This document shows positions 8,663 through 17,621 of a stretch of 64,000 bases of DNA, in pieces. The position numbers and the translations under genes are program-made. Below the pieces are notes generated by a model. It worked only from the letters and a program-made list of their open reading frames with translations. It made no database searches and had not been told where the DNA came from. Position 1 is the stretch's first letter; each line of letters starts with the position of its first letter. Source of the DNA: Pradoshia sp. D12 (GTDB lineage Bacteria > Bacillota > Bacilli > Bacillales > Pradoshiaceae); NCBI RefSeq assembly GCF_008935075.1, contig NZ_CP044545.1, positions 523,501-587,500 on the forward strand, in the 5' to 3' direction.

Positions 8663-8711
8663 AAGGGAAATTCATGTAAATCTGCACACCTTAATAGTTA
8701 TAATTTCCCTT
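8663..8711 (-). promoter_or_regulatory. Inverted repeat in the qoxA leader
   Basis: AAGGGAAATT and AATTTCCCTT form a 10-bp stem around a 29-base loop, 43 bases upstream of qoxA and without a following U-tract. It would fold in the 5' untranslated RNA. Confidence 0.35.
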
Positions 8712-8763
8712 GATTGCTGCTATTTAGGTATAATTCTTCCTTTTTCCATAGCCCCTGATTTTC

Positions 8764-8792
8764 AATATAATAACTGAATTTCAAAATTACAA
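8764..8792 (-). promoter_or_regulatory. Candidate sigma-A promoter of qoxABCD
   Basis: On the minus strand TTGTAA (8787-8792) and TATATT (8764-8769) have a 17-bp spacer, giving a leader of about 135 bases. The rest of the 400-bp gap up to 9028 is AT-rich and holds no gene. Confidence 0.45.
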
Positions 8793-8839
8793 ATATATGA
8801 AACTAAAAGAAGACATGGAAATCTTCAATTTTGACAAAG

Positions 8840-8857
8840 TTGTGAACAAATTAACAA
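8840..8857. promoter_or_regulatory. Rex-like box upstream of qoxA
   Basis: TTGTGAACAAATTAACAA matches the Rex consensus (TTGTGAA-N4-TTCACAA) at 13 of 14 fixed positions. It lies about 48 bp upstream of the candidate qox -35 hexamer and about 170 bp upstream of the divergent methyltransferase gene. Confidence 0.45.
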
Positions 8858-9028
8858 TTAATTATATTCTTAGAATTTATTGTAAAATTGTCGCTTTAAA
8901 GTAGCATTTTTATGTGAATACTAGGATGTGAAATCTGAAAACGCCTATTATATAGAAAAAGGCTTTCGATCAGTATCAAAAAGGCTTAAACTTATGAATA
9001 ATCTAGATAAGTGAAACGGAGTTATACA

Positions 9029-9619
9029 ATGAACGAAAAAGATTATGATGATTTATTACATATAAAAACAGTCGGTAATCAAACTGGATTTTATAATTCT
9101 ATGCATTATCACCGATATGAGCCGACTCCGTATTGGGTTTTAGAAAAGTTATTGGATGAGTATGACCTTAATAGTGATGATCATATGGTCGATTTTGGAT
9201 GCGGAAAGGGGAGACTAAATTTTTTTCTTCATTACAAAACAGGGGCATTTGTAAGTGGGGTAGAAATGAATGAACAATTTATTAATGAAGCTGAGGAAAA
9301 TCTCAAGAACTATAATTACAAGGGGAAAGACCGAATTCAATTTCACTGTTGTCTGGCAGAGGAGTTTCAAATTCAACCAACTTATAATAGGTTTTATTTC
9401 TTTAATCCTTTTACGATACAAATATTCCGCCAGGTTCTAACGAACATTCTGTTGTCCGTTGAAGAAACATATCGCGAGGTACACCTAATATTATATTATC
9501 CATCTGAGGATTATATATATTTTCTTGAAAATCAATCTGTGTTTGAACTACACAAAGAGATTGTTCTAAATGAAACGAATCCGTTTGAGAGAATACTGAT
9601 CTACCGGCTAGCTTATTAA
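9029..9619 (+). CDS. Class I SAM-dependent methyltransferase, substrate unknown
   Basis: A 196-residue protein. The SAM-binding motif is VDFGCGKGRLNFFL (about residues 57-70) and the acidic second motif follows as SGVEMNEQF. The expected catalytic region is FYFFNPFT, typical of a family of short uncharacterised Firmicutes methyltransferases that contain FNPF in place of the classic DPPY-like motif. I chose the ATG giving MNEKDYDD, with CGGAG six to nine bases upstream, over the earlier GTG. It stands alone and ends in a terminator. Nothing shows its substrate. Confidence 0.75.
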   Translation: MNEKDYDDLLHIKTVGNQTGFYNSMHYHRYEPTPYWVLEKLLDEYDLNSDDHMVDFGCGKGRLNFFLHYKTGAFVSGVEMNEQFINEAEENLKNYNYKGKDRIQFHCCLAEEFQIQPTYNRFYFFNPFTIQIFRQVLTNILLSVEETYREVHLILYYPSEDYIYFLENQSVFELHKEIVLNETNPFERILIYRLAY

Positions 9620-9622
9620 ATT

Positions 9623-9655
9623 GAAAAAGGCGTTCCCATTGGAATGCCTTTTTTC
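9623..9655 (+). terminator. Terminator of the methyltransferase gene
   Basis: The stem AAAAGGCGTTCC / GGAATGCCTTTT (one G-U pair) with a CATT loop runs into TTTTTTC. Confidence 0.85.
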
Positions 9656-9751
9656 GTATAAAATATCAGAAGGTTTATGGAGTAGTGGTAGATTCAGTAA
9701 TATAAACAACCAATTTGTAGCTCTTTAGGGCAAACAGCCGGATACCTATCA

Positions 9752-10654
9752 TTAATTTGGGCTTGGCCTTTTTTCTGTTTTTTCTTCATATGGTTCCACA
9801 TGAACATGGACACGATAGACTCCATGATCCTTCATTAAATCCTTTTCTACAAGAGTAGCAATATCATGGGCTTCTTTAATATTTAACGTGTTGTCTACCA
9901 AAATAATGATATCAATGACTTCATTATTTCCGTAATTTCGTCCCATAATTTTTTTAATTCCTTTAACCCCTTCTATTTGGTCAATGGAATTTTGATAGAT
10001 TTTAATCTTAGACTCATCAAAGCCATCTGATAAGTAATGGGATGCTTCTCTAAAAATATCCCAGGCTGTTTTGCAAATCAATAACCCTACGAGTATGGCA
10101 GTAATTGTATCGAGGAAAGGCATATTTAGCTGGGAGCCGAATATGCCAATTGCTGCTCCAATACTGACATACGCATCAGAAATATTGTCTTTGGCAGCAG
10201 CTTTAACGGAATGGCTGTTGATTCTTTTTGCTAGCTTTATATTATAGCGATAGACGAAGTACATGACGAGGGCGGAAAAAATCGCCGTGTATGCTGCCGT
10301 TATATCAGGTATATTTTTTTCCCTGCTTAAAATGGATTGGAATCCATCCGTTAGAACTTGGATACCTACTGTCATCATGATAAAAGAAGATAGGAGAGAG
10401 GCAATCGACTCACTTTTCCAGTGCCCATATGCATGATCGCTATCGGGAGGCCGCTGGGAAACTTTTAAACCAATTAATACAGCTACTGAGGCAATGATGT
10501 CAGTTATATTGTTCAGCCCATCTGCACGTAATGCTTCAGACTCACTTATATATCCAACAATCAGCTTTAATATGGAAAGAAATACGTATGCAGCAATGCT
10601 TAGGATTGCTCCGCGTTCACCTAATTTAAGGTCCCTGTATTTTTGTTTCTCCAA
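9752..10654 (-). CDS. Cation diffusion facilitator (CDF) metal exporter
   Basis: About 300 residues with six membrane helices and a C-terminal cytoplasmic metal-binding domain. The two intramembrane metal sites are visible as ALRADGLNNITDII (helix 2) and AKDNISDAYVS (helix 5), and the family loop HAYGHWKSESIASL lies between helices 2 and 3. This pattern fits the MneP/MneS and YdfM-type manganese or iron exporters of Bacillus, but the metal is not proven. I place the start at a TTG (LEKQKYRD) with GAGGTG eight bases upstream; a longer frame to 10732 lacks a ribosome binding site. A terminator-like hairpin lies in its leader. Confidence 0.85.
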   Translation of the reverse strand: MEKQKYRDLKLGERGAILSIAAYVFLSILKLIVGYISESEALRADGLNNITDIIASVAVLIGLKVSQRPPDSDHAYGHWKSESIASLLSSFIMMTVGIQVLTDGFQSILSREKNIPDITAAYTAIFSALVMYFVYRYNIKLAKRINSHSVKAAAKDNISDAYVSIGAAIGIFGSQLNMPFLDTITAILVGLLICKTAWDIFREASHYLSDGFDESKIKIYQNSIDQIEGVKGIKKIMGRNYGNNEVIDIIILVDNTLNIKEAHDIATLVEKDLMKDHGVYRVHVHVEPYEEKTEKRPSPN

Positions 10655-10722
10655 AAAGGTCACCTCAAGTTTTTTATTGAATTCACCATTACTTATTAGT
10701 ATAGAATAAATCCATAAAAAAG

Positions 10723-10754
10723 AGCATTCCAATTAATTAATCATTTGGAATACT
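10723..10754. terminator. Terminator-like hairpin in the leader of the CDF gene
   Basis: A 10-bp stem (AGCATTCCAA / TTGGAATACT, one G-U) is followed by U-rich tracts on both strands. On the minus strand it sits about 70 bases before the CDF start; no intact gene ends here on either strand. Confidence 0.5.
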
Positions 10755-10786
10755 TTTGTTTTTTATTTCCCGATTAATTCACGCTG

Positions 10787-10993
10787 ATGCAATTCATTTT
10801 CAAATCTTTGATGAATGACGTGAGTGCCATCCCTGCGTTTGATAATGAATGGTTGCCAGTTGATGAGAACTGATTATACGTGCAAGGATCAGATAGTAAA
10901 TGGACTGAGGAAAAGATTAAAAATCGTTATTTAGAAATGTTTTATCCATCTGAACAAAAATGGCGTGATAAAGCAATTGATGATTATGAGTAA
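10787..10993 (+). pseudogene. Decayed reading frame with internal TGA
   Basis: One frame codes for 28 residues (MQFIFKSLMNDVSAIP...), then a TGA at 10871-10873, then 40 more residues ending EQKWRDKAIDDYE before TAA. Both parts have protein-like composition (WTEEKIKNRYLEMFYP), which suggests one gene interrupted by a nonsense codon. There is no ribosome binding site at the first ATG, so the 5' end is probably missing as well. I do not recognise the family. It occupies most of the 450-bp gap between the CDF gene and guaD. Confidence 0.35.
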
Positions 10994-11107
10994 GGTCTAA
11001 CGGGAATATTGACTAACCGTCAAGTAATACAATAGATTTGAATTATGAGTCTACACCGAAGATACAGCATCCTATTGATAAATCAAATATCGGGGGTATT
11101 AAGGCGT

Positions 11108-11563
11108 ATGAATCCATTTATGAAAGCCGCTGTTGAAGAAGCGTATGAAGGAATTAAACAAGGGCATGGCGGACCTTTCGGAGCTGTCATTGTCAAGGAT
11201 GGTAAAATCATTGGAAAGGGCCATAATATGGTGGTTAAGGAGCTTGATCCAACCATGCATGGAGAAATAGTTGCGATTAAGGAAGCATGCCTTCATGAAA
11301 ATCATTATGACCTATCCGGAGCAGAGCTTTATACAACGGCTGAGCCTTGTCCTATGTGCTTAGGGGCCATCCTTTGGGCAGGTATCACGACTGTTTATTA
11401 TGGATGTGATCGATTGGATACAGATAAAATAGGGTTTAGAGATGATGTCTTTTATAAAATGATTGATGGGAAGCGTTCATATGATTTACAGCGAGTTGAT
11501 CATGAAGAATGTAAGGGATTATTCAAGGCCTATCAAGCAATCGAGAATAGAGTTATATATTAA
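11108..11563 (+). CDS. guaD: Guanine deaminase / nucleoside deaminase
   Basis: A 151-residue zinc-dependent cytidine-deaminase-fold enzyme. Zinc ligands and the proton shuttle are seen as H51 and E53 in MHGEIVAIK and C81/C84 in EPCPMCLGA. The wording GGPFGAVIVKDG and the C-terminal swapped segment match B. subtilis GuaD, which converts guanine to xanthine. Most relatives have HAE at the active site; here it is HGE, a mild variation. The chosen ATG gives MNPFMKAA, the usual family start; the in-frame ATG 63 bases upstream would add an atypical extension. Confidence 0.82.
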   Translation: MNPFMKAAVEEAYEGIKQGHGGPFGAVIVKDGKIIGKGHNMVVKELDPTMHGEIVAIKEACLHENHYDLSGAELYTTAEPCPMCLGAILWAGITTVYYGCDRLDTDKIGFRDDVFYKMIDGKRSYDLQRVDHEECKGLFKAYQAIENRVIY

Positions 11564-11648
11564 TAGTGATTCGGAAACTGAATAAATTTTTTAATCAAGA
11601 CCTGATGTAATACCGTCCAGTCCAATCTAATCATAAAGGAGAATAAAC

Positions 11649-12299
11649 ATGTCCAATAGTTCTCATGTTATCCCAACTAATGATTTCAGAAAAATCTTAA
11701 TGGGACGCCGTTCCATAAAAAGTTACGATCCTATGGTTAAAATCAGTCATAAAGAGATGACAGCAATATTCAGTGAAGCAACCAGCGCACCATCTTCAAC
11801 GAATCTACAGCCTTGATTTTTTCTTGTTATAGAAAGCGATGAGGCAAAAGCAAAATTGATGGATATTGCCTCACCGACCAATCATAAAAAAATTGATACA
11901 TCAGCGGTGACGATTGCAATTTTTGGCGACTTGCACAATACATTAAAAGCTGATGAGATTTATAGCGCAAATGTAGAGCTTGGGTATATGCCTGCTGAAT
12001 ATAAAGAACGCCAGCTTGAAGGTGTTTTAGGATGGATTGCTTCACTAACTGAACAGGATCGCAGAGATATCGTCATGACCGACTGCGGCCATGTAGCTAT
12101 GCAATTGATGCTTGTGGCTCGTGCTCACGGATATGATACCAATCCTATTGCGGGATTCGATAAAACCCGTATTAATGATGTGTTTGGATTGGATCAAGAA
12201 CGACATGCTCCGGTCATGATTATGACCATGGGTAAGGCGGCTGATAATGGATTCCCGACTATGCGTCTTGCAGTAGACAAAGTTGTCGAATGGAAATAA
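11649..12299 (+). pseudogene. ydgI: Nitroreductase (YdgI type) interrupted by TGA
   Basis: A full-length 216-residue nitroreductase frame with a good ribosome binding site (AAAGGAG), broken at codon 56 by TGA (11814-11816). Reading through gives SSTNLQP-stop-FFLVIES, where relatives have a conserved tryptophan (QPWRFLVI), so a single G-to-A change from TGG explains it. Downstream wording (RAHGYDTNPIAGFD, then MTMGKAADNG) is intact and matches B. subtilis YdgI, an FMN-dependent NAD(P)H oxidoreductase. Without readthrough the product would be a 55-residue stub. No frameshift is present, so the mutation looks recent. Confidence 0.85.
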
Positions 12300-12326
12300 A
12301 GAGGTCACAAATGAATGTGTATGGTA

Positions 12327-12355
12327 GGGGCAGGTAATAACCTGCTCCTTTTCTA
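12327..12355 (+). terminator. Terminator of the ydgI-type gene
   Basis: The 9-bp stem GGGGCAGGT / ACCTGCTCC is followed by TTTTC, about 28 bases past the stop codon. Confidence 0.75.
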
Positions 12356-12535
12356 TTGACTATGATAAAGGGATATTCTGCGACAGTCTCCTGTATATTT
12401 AAGTAACTGTCACTATTCTTTAAAGTAGTTAGTTAACCTTTAAGGATTTGATTGTAAAGTTTATGGTGTCGCTTACTAGATGTCTGCTATATAGAAATTC
12501 CCCTGCTATATTCAACGAATAAGTCAGAATAACAG

Positions 12536-12572
12536 AGATGGAGAAAACAATTTGTTTTCTCCATCTGTTTTA
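12536..12572 (+). terminator. Orphan terminator-like hairpin
   Basis: A 13-bp stem (AGATGGAGAAAAC / GTTTTCTCCATCT) is followed by GTTTTAT. No gene ends here: the ydgI transcript already has a terminator about 200 bp earlier. Confidence 0.5.
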
Positions 12573-12974
12573 TAAAAGCACTGTATAGGAAACCTCATAT
12601 ATTTAAATTCCCCATACCATGCCTGCAATACGGGTATACTCAACATTATTTAAAAATAACTGCAATGCTTGTAACATACCTGTAGTATCAGTAAAGAATC
12701 CTCGATTATTAAATACCTGTCAATAATTATTTTATAGGATAAAAGTGGGGATTTTACAAAAAGAGGGACTTGATATCCGGAATATGGAAAAAAGAGAGAT
12801 TTAAGCAGGACTGTTGATATATCAATATATTAAGTTAGGTGTGCGCTATATGAGAAGGATGTCTATTATCCTATCTCGAGCTGTCTGGTAGTTTATGGTT
12901 CAAATGTTACAAAAAACTCATGTTACGATGTCTTTGTCGATTAAACAAACATCATGACAGGAGGAGATTTACCA
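12573..12974. other. AT-rich intergenic region without a recognisable gene
   Basis: About 400 bp between the orphan hairpin and the CAP-domain gene. I find no frame with a start and ribosome binding site, and no convincing sigma-A promoter. It presumably contains the promoter and leader of the CAP gene. Confidence 0.5.
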
Positions 12975-13658
12975 ATGAAACATAAACTTATCGTTACAAT
13001 TGCAGCAGCCGCAGCGCTTTCCATTACAGCTATAACAGGAGCGGAGGCAGCCAGTGTATCTTCTAAACCGAATACAACAACTTCATATAAAGTGATGATC
13101 AGCGGAGGCATTATTAAATTCCCATGGGGATCTGTTCAACTTCCAACTATTGATAAACCAAGTCAGGATACGGATTCTGGTTCAAACAATGCCGTGGAAC
13201 AAAATAAACCAAGTACGGATGCTCCAACTGTGGAAGAAGATAATTCTGATTCCAATGATACAGAATCAAACGATTATGAAGTAAGTGCATATGAGCAGGA
13301 AGTACTAGAACTTACTAACGCGGAACGTGAAAAACAAGGCTTAAAACCTTTAACACTAGATACAGAGCTAAGTAAAGTAGCGCGTATCAAATCAGAGGAT
13401 ATGCAGAAGAATAACTATTTCAGTCATACAAGCCCAACTTACGGATCTCCATTTGATATGATGAAACAATTTGGCATTTCTTATAGAGCGGCAGCTGAAA
13501 ATATTGCTATGGGTCAACGCACGCCAGAAGAAGTAGTAAATGCGTGGATGAATAGTGACGGTCATAGAAAAAATATCTTAAGCTCCAGCTATACACATAT
13601 CGGAATTGGTTATGTGGAGAACGGCAACTACTGGACACAAATGTTTATAGGCAAATAA
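12975..13658 (+). CDS. Secreted CAP-domain (SCP/YkwD-like) protein
   Basis: A 227-residue exported protein. A Sec signal peptide with cleavage near GAEA/AS is followed by an acidic Ser/Asn/Asp-rich linker (about residues 60-105) and a C-terminal CAP domain (about 108-227). The domain contains ELTNAEREKQGLKPL, FSHTSP, AAENIAMGQ and the HRKNILS motif seen in YkwD and spore-coat CAP proteins. Function in bacilli is unclear; cell-surface or spore roles are suggested for relatives. AGGAGG precedes the ATG giving MKHKLIV; an ATG 21 bases upstream overlaps that site. It ends in a terminator and has no operon partner. Confidence 0.88.
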   Translation: MKHKLIVTIAAAAALSITAITGAEAASVSSKPNTTTSYKVMISGGIIKFPWGSVQLPTIDKPSQDTDSGSNNAVEQNKPSTDAPTVEEDNSDSNDTESNDYEVSAYEQEVLELTNAEREKQGLKPLTLDTELSKVARIKSEDMQKNNYFSHTSPTYGSPFDMMKQFGISYRAAAENIAMGQRTPEEVVNAWMNSDGHRKNILSSSYTHIGIGYVENGNYWTQMFIGK

Positions 13659-13690
13659 GAGAGTACTATAAATATAGATTTTATATAGAC

Positions 13691-13735
13691 TGTCCCAAAA
13701 GGAAGTGAAAACTTATCTTTTGGGACATTTTTTTA
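13691..13735 (+). terminator. Terminator of the CAP-domain gene
   Basis: An 11-bp stem (TGTCCCAAAAG / CTTTTGGGACA) with a 15-base loop is followed by a run of eight T. Confidence 0.88.
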
Positions 13736-13857
13736 TTAGCATTAATGAATGTTCCAAGCTAGAAAGCCTTTTCCTGTGTTTTTTTCCTGGCAGCATAGTA
13801 TGTTATACTGTGATTTAATATTCTGGTATAGCAATTTATAGGTAAGGAAGGGAAGCT

Positions 13858-15744
13858 ATGAAGCAGCTGATCATATCAAAAACATTGATATTTATCTTTG
13901 TTATCCTTTTTGTGACAGGCTTTGAGGCTGTGTTTGGGCAGCATAATGTTTTGATTGGGGTCACGACTGTGGTTGCTCTGCTCATGTATTTAGAGAGGGA
14001 TTTTACTGTATCCCCATGGAAGAGTTTCATGCTGATTTTGGCAGTCAATTTGTCCCAAGGAATATTTGGTCAACTGGCCTTGATCAATCCCTGGGTAGGA
14101 ATTTTAGTAAACTTTATCGCTATGTTTATTGTAGGATACTTTTTCACATCTAACATAAAAGGACCTATCCAAATTGCGGTTGGTTTGCAATATTTATTCA
14201 TTTTGACCGATCCAGTTCCGTTGGAGGAATTCCCATTGAGACTAATGTCTCTGGTTGCAGGGGCTTTGATTATCATGATGGTACAATGGGTATTTAATAG
14301 AAGGAAATTATCTAAAAGGGGCAATCATTATTTCTTGCAGGTATGTAGCCATTTGCAAGAAAAGTTAAATCGTATTCGAGATAACCAGCCTGATCAAGAG
14401 TTGGATTCCATCATTCTGTCTGATATCAACGAGTTCAGGAAGGTGATTTATTTTCGGAGTGTCAAGGGTTATTATCTGACTCACGAAGGCAGAGTTCGTT
14501 TGAAGATTTCGGTCTGTCTTGAAAAACTGCATTTGATGTTAAACCGCAAAGCTGCAAGTGACTACCCAGAGGATGTCTTGGATGCTCTGAATTTTGAATT
14601 GAGACAGATGAGGGATTACGCCAATAAAGGGTCAAGCTTATCTGATGATTCATTGAATAATCTAAACATAGCGCTTAACAAACATGAATCCGCATACATA
14701 GTCGAAATGATTAGTACGTTGAAATTATTGCGTGAATTATTGAGGTACCTTCATACCAGTGAATCATCTGAACTGAACAAGGTTGAGAGTGTGGTAGAGA
14801 TTCCTAGAGGCTACCGGAATACCTATCAATTTTTAAAGGACATTAATCGACATTCAGCTCGTTTCACATATGCACTGCGATTGGGTATCACTATTGCAGC
14901 TGTTGCTTTAATCGTTGATTATTTTAACATCAATGAAGGACGCTGGATTTTATTTACTATATTTTCTGTGACGCAACCTTATTATGAGACAGCTAAATAT
15001 CGCTTCAAGGAACGCGTGATCGGCACTTTAATGGGAGCGGCTATCTTTGTACTATTATTTAGTATTTTTCATGAAACGACTATACGCTCCTTCCTGGTCT
15101 TGCTGGTTGGGTATTTGAATGGCTATGCGGTGAAGTATAGAAATGTCGTATTGACTGTCACGATATCTGCTCTTGGAACAGCTGCTCTCACGGGCGACCC
15201 GACGCTCCTGTCAGTGAGAAGAGTTATGCTTGTACTGATAGGGATAGGTATTGGTATGCTTGCAAATCGTTTATTACTTCCACATACGCTGGAAAAGGGT
15301 ACAAGAGATTTGATGAAAAGCTACAAACAAGTATCCAAGGAATTACAGCGTGAAGTGTCCGCTTATTTAAACCAAAGAAATAATGCGCATACAATCAATC
15401 ATTTATTTGCTGTTTCCGCTTTAATGGAGGAAAGAATTCTTTTAAATAATCAAATGCTGCAGCTTGAAGAAATGGAAAACTTTCTATCATCTCAGCGCCG
15501 TTTGAATCATGCCATTTATGATATGTTCTTGCGGATGCAAAGGGAGGATGTAGATGTCCATCTGATGAGAGAAATATTAGTAAAGATCGATTCGATTCTG
15601 GCTTTAGAAGGGGATTGTGTAAATGAGCAGGCTGGTCAATTATATGACAGACTTCAGCTTTCTAATTCCCTGGAAGAATACGTGTTGTTAAAGGACGCAC
15701 TGCGAATATTAAAAGGATTTAGAAAGCAGGCTTACTTCAAATAG
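13858..15744 (+). CDS. FUSC-family membrane protein (aromatic acid exporter-like)
   Basis: A 628-residue protein with the duplicated FUSC layout: an N-terminal block of about five membrane helices (residues 1-145), a long soluble region (about 150-320) and a second helical block (about 335-480) containing RLGITIAAVALIVDYF and the FUSC-like NEGRWILFTIFSVTQP. A soluble C-terminal domain follows. Relatives such as AaeB and YccS export organic acids or are uncharacterised. GGAAGGGAAG precedes the ATG. It is monocistronic, and I see no membrane-fusion partner, as expected for a Gram-positive. The substrate is unknown. Confidence 0.78.
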   Translation: MKQLIISKTLIFIFVILFVTGFEAVFGQHNVLIGVTTVVALLMYLERDFTVSPWKSFMLILAVNLSQGIFGQLALINPWVGILVNFIAMFIVGYFFTSNIKGPIQIAVGLQYLFILTDPVPLEEFPLRLMSLVAGALIIMMVQWVFNRRKLSKRGNHYFLQVCSHLQEKLNRIRDNQPDQELDSIILSDINEFRKVIYFRSVKGYYLTHEGRVRLKISVCLEKLHLMLNRKAASDYPEDVLDALNFELRQMRDYANKGSSLSDDSLNNLNIALNKHESAYIVEMISTLKLLRELLRYLHTSESSELNKVESVVEIPRGYRNTYQFLKDINRHSARFTYALRLGITIAAVALIVDYFNINEGRWILFTIFSVTQPYYETAKYRFKERVIGTLMGAAIFVLLFSIFHETTIRSFLVLLVGYLNGYAVKYRNVVLTVTISALGTAALTGDPTLLSVRRVMLVLIGIGIGMLANRLLLPHTLEKGTRDLMKSYKQVSKELQREVSAYLNQRNNAHTINHLFAVSALMEERILLNNQMLQLEEMENFLSSQRRLNHAIYDMFLRMQREDVDVHLMREILVKIDSILALEGDCVNEQAGQLYDRLQLSNSLEEYVLLKDALRILKGFRKQAYFK

Positions 15745-15945
15745 AACTTCTATATTAAATATTGCGATATCCTAAAAATAAAAATGAAAGGGCATACAAG
15801 CTCAACTTTTCTTATTTAAATTGCTGAGGAACAAGAAGAAGCATGAGATGTATGCTCTTAAATGGTAGAGAAAAAGTTCTACTTTAACTAATGAAAAATA
15901 ATAGAAAGATAAGCTTCACATAATTCATTTTATGAGGTGGGAGAG

Positions 15946-17568
15946 ATGGATAAACAATGGTGGAAAGAAAGTGTCGTGTACCAGGTTTATTGGAGAAGCT
16001 TTTATGATAGTGATGGGGATGGATATGGAGACTTAAGAGGGGTAACGAGGAAGCTTGATTATATAAAAGAGTTGGGTGCAGATGTAATCTGGCTCAATCC
16101 TTTTTATCTTTCTCCTGATAAAGATAATGGATATGATATTTCCGATTATTATTCCATTATGCCGAAAGCGGGCAGTATGGAGGATTTTGAGGAATTAATG
16201 AGGGAAGCACAAAAACGAGATCTAAAAATTATTATGGATTTAGTCATAAATCATACTTCAAATGAGCATGATTGGTTTAAAGAATCCAGATCCAGCAAAG
16301 ATAATCCAAAAAGAGATTGGTATATTTGGAGAGATGGAGACCAAGTGAACCCTCCCAATAATTGGCGTTCTTACTTTTCCCCGTCAGCATGGGAATATGA
16401 TCAACGGACTGGTCAGTATTATTTTCATTCATTCGCAGCTGAACAGCCCGATTTGAATTGGGAGAATGAAGAAGTCCGTAAAGAAATATATCGAATTCTA
16501 AATTTTTGGTTAAAGAAAGGGATTAATGGATTTAGGCTAGATGCAATTGCCCTGCTTGCGAAGCCGGAGGATTTTCCGGATGCAGACGATCCGGATGATA
16601 TTCGTTATTTGGCCAACCATCCCAAAGTTCATGATTATTTGCAGGAGATGAATGAACAGGTATTCCGTCATTATGATGTGTTAACCGTAGGGGAGGTAGC
16701 CTTCGTGACGCCGGAGCAAGGGTTATTATATGTGGATAAAAACCGCCATGAACTGAATACCTTGTTTCATTTTGAAGTTTGTGATGAAATGCCAACCTGG
16801 GACTTAAAGAAATTTAAAGAGATTCAGGCGCGCTGGTATGAAGGATTGAAAGAGAAAGGCTGGAACTCACAATTTATTAATAATCATGATCATACAAGAG
16901 TGGTAACCAGATATGGTAATGATAAAGAGTATCGTGTTCAATCAGCCAAACTATTTGCTGCGTTGCTGCATTCTTTGCCGGGTATGCCTTATATTTATCA
17001 AGGAGAGGAAATAGGAATGACAGGGATTCGCCTTTCTTCTATTGACGAATATAACGATATTGCGATGAAAAATCAGTATGCTGAGTTGGTGTCAAAGGGA
17101 TGGGACCCGAATACGGTTCTTAGAGATTTGCAGCCATTAAGCAGAGACAATAGCCGTACACCGATGCAATGGACCAATGAAGAACATGCGGGATTTACAA
17201 CAGGTACACCGTGGATTCGAGTTAATCCAAACTATAAATTAATCAATGTGAACAATGAATTGTGTAATTCAGAATCAATCTTTTATTTTTATCAAAAGCT
17301 TATTGAATTAAGAAAAAAGCACAAGGTTTTCGTATATGGGGATTATCAGGAATTATTTAAAGGACACCCTCATCTTTATGGATACAAAAGAAGCTACGCT
17401 GATGAGACGATTTACATTGTCTCTAATGTTCAATCAAAGCCTACACAAATTGAGCTGAACAATGAAATGGATTTGGAGGGGACATCTATTCTGATTTCTA
17501 ACTATAATGAAACGACAAGCACAAAATTAAATGCCTATGAAGCACGTATTTATTTAAAAAAAGCTTAG
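15946..17568 (+). CDS. GH13 alpha-glucosidase (oligo-1,6-/alpha-1,4-glucosidase family)
   Basis: A 540-residue cytoplasmic glycoside hydrolase of family 13 (subfamily 31). The catalytic nucleophile is D199 in NGFRLDAI, the acid/base is E250 in TVGEVAF, and the third acid is D315 in NNHDHTR. DSDGDGYGDLRG (calcium-binding loop) and QPDLNWENEEVR are typical. The residue after the nucleophile is Ala rather than Val; in this family Val marks alpha-1,6 and Ala/Thr marks alpha-1,4 preference, so an alpha-1,4-glucosidase is more likely (inference). GAGGTGG precedes the ATG giving MDKQWW. No sugar transporter or regulator lies beside it, which is unusual for malL-type genes. Confidence 0.9.
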   Translation: MDKQWWKESVVYQVYWRSFYDSDGDGYGDLRGVTRKLDYIKELGADVIWLNPFYLSPDKDNGYDISDYYSIMPKAGSMEDFEELMREAQKRDLKIIMDLVINHTSNEHDWFKESRSSKDNPKRDWYIWRDGDQVNPPNNWRSYFSPSAWEYDQRTGQYYFHSFAAEQPDLNWENEEVRKEIYRILNFWLKKGINGFRLDAIALLAKPEDFPDADDPDDIRYLANHPKVHDYLQEMNEQVFRHYDVLTVGEVAFVTPEQGLLYVDKNRHELNTLFHFEVCDEMPTWDLKKFKEIQARWYEGLKEKGWNSQFINNHDHTRVVTRYGNDKEYRVQSAKLFAALLHSLPGMPYIYQGEEIGMTGIRLSSIDEYNDIAMKNQYAELVSKGWDPNTVLRDLQPLSRDNSRTPMQWTNEEHAGFTTGTPWIRVNPNYKLINVNNELCNSESIFYFYQKLIELRKKHKVFVYGDYQELFKGHPHLYGYKRSYADETIYIVSNVQSKPTQIELNNEMDLEGTSILISNYNETTSTKLNAYEARIYLKKA

Positions 17569-17621
17569 CTGGGATAATTGATTCCAAAAGCAACAATATA
17601 GAACAAACAAAAGATAATTAA

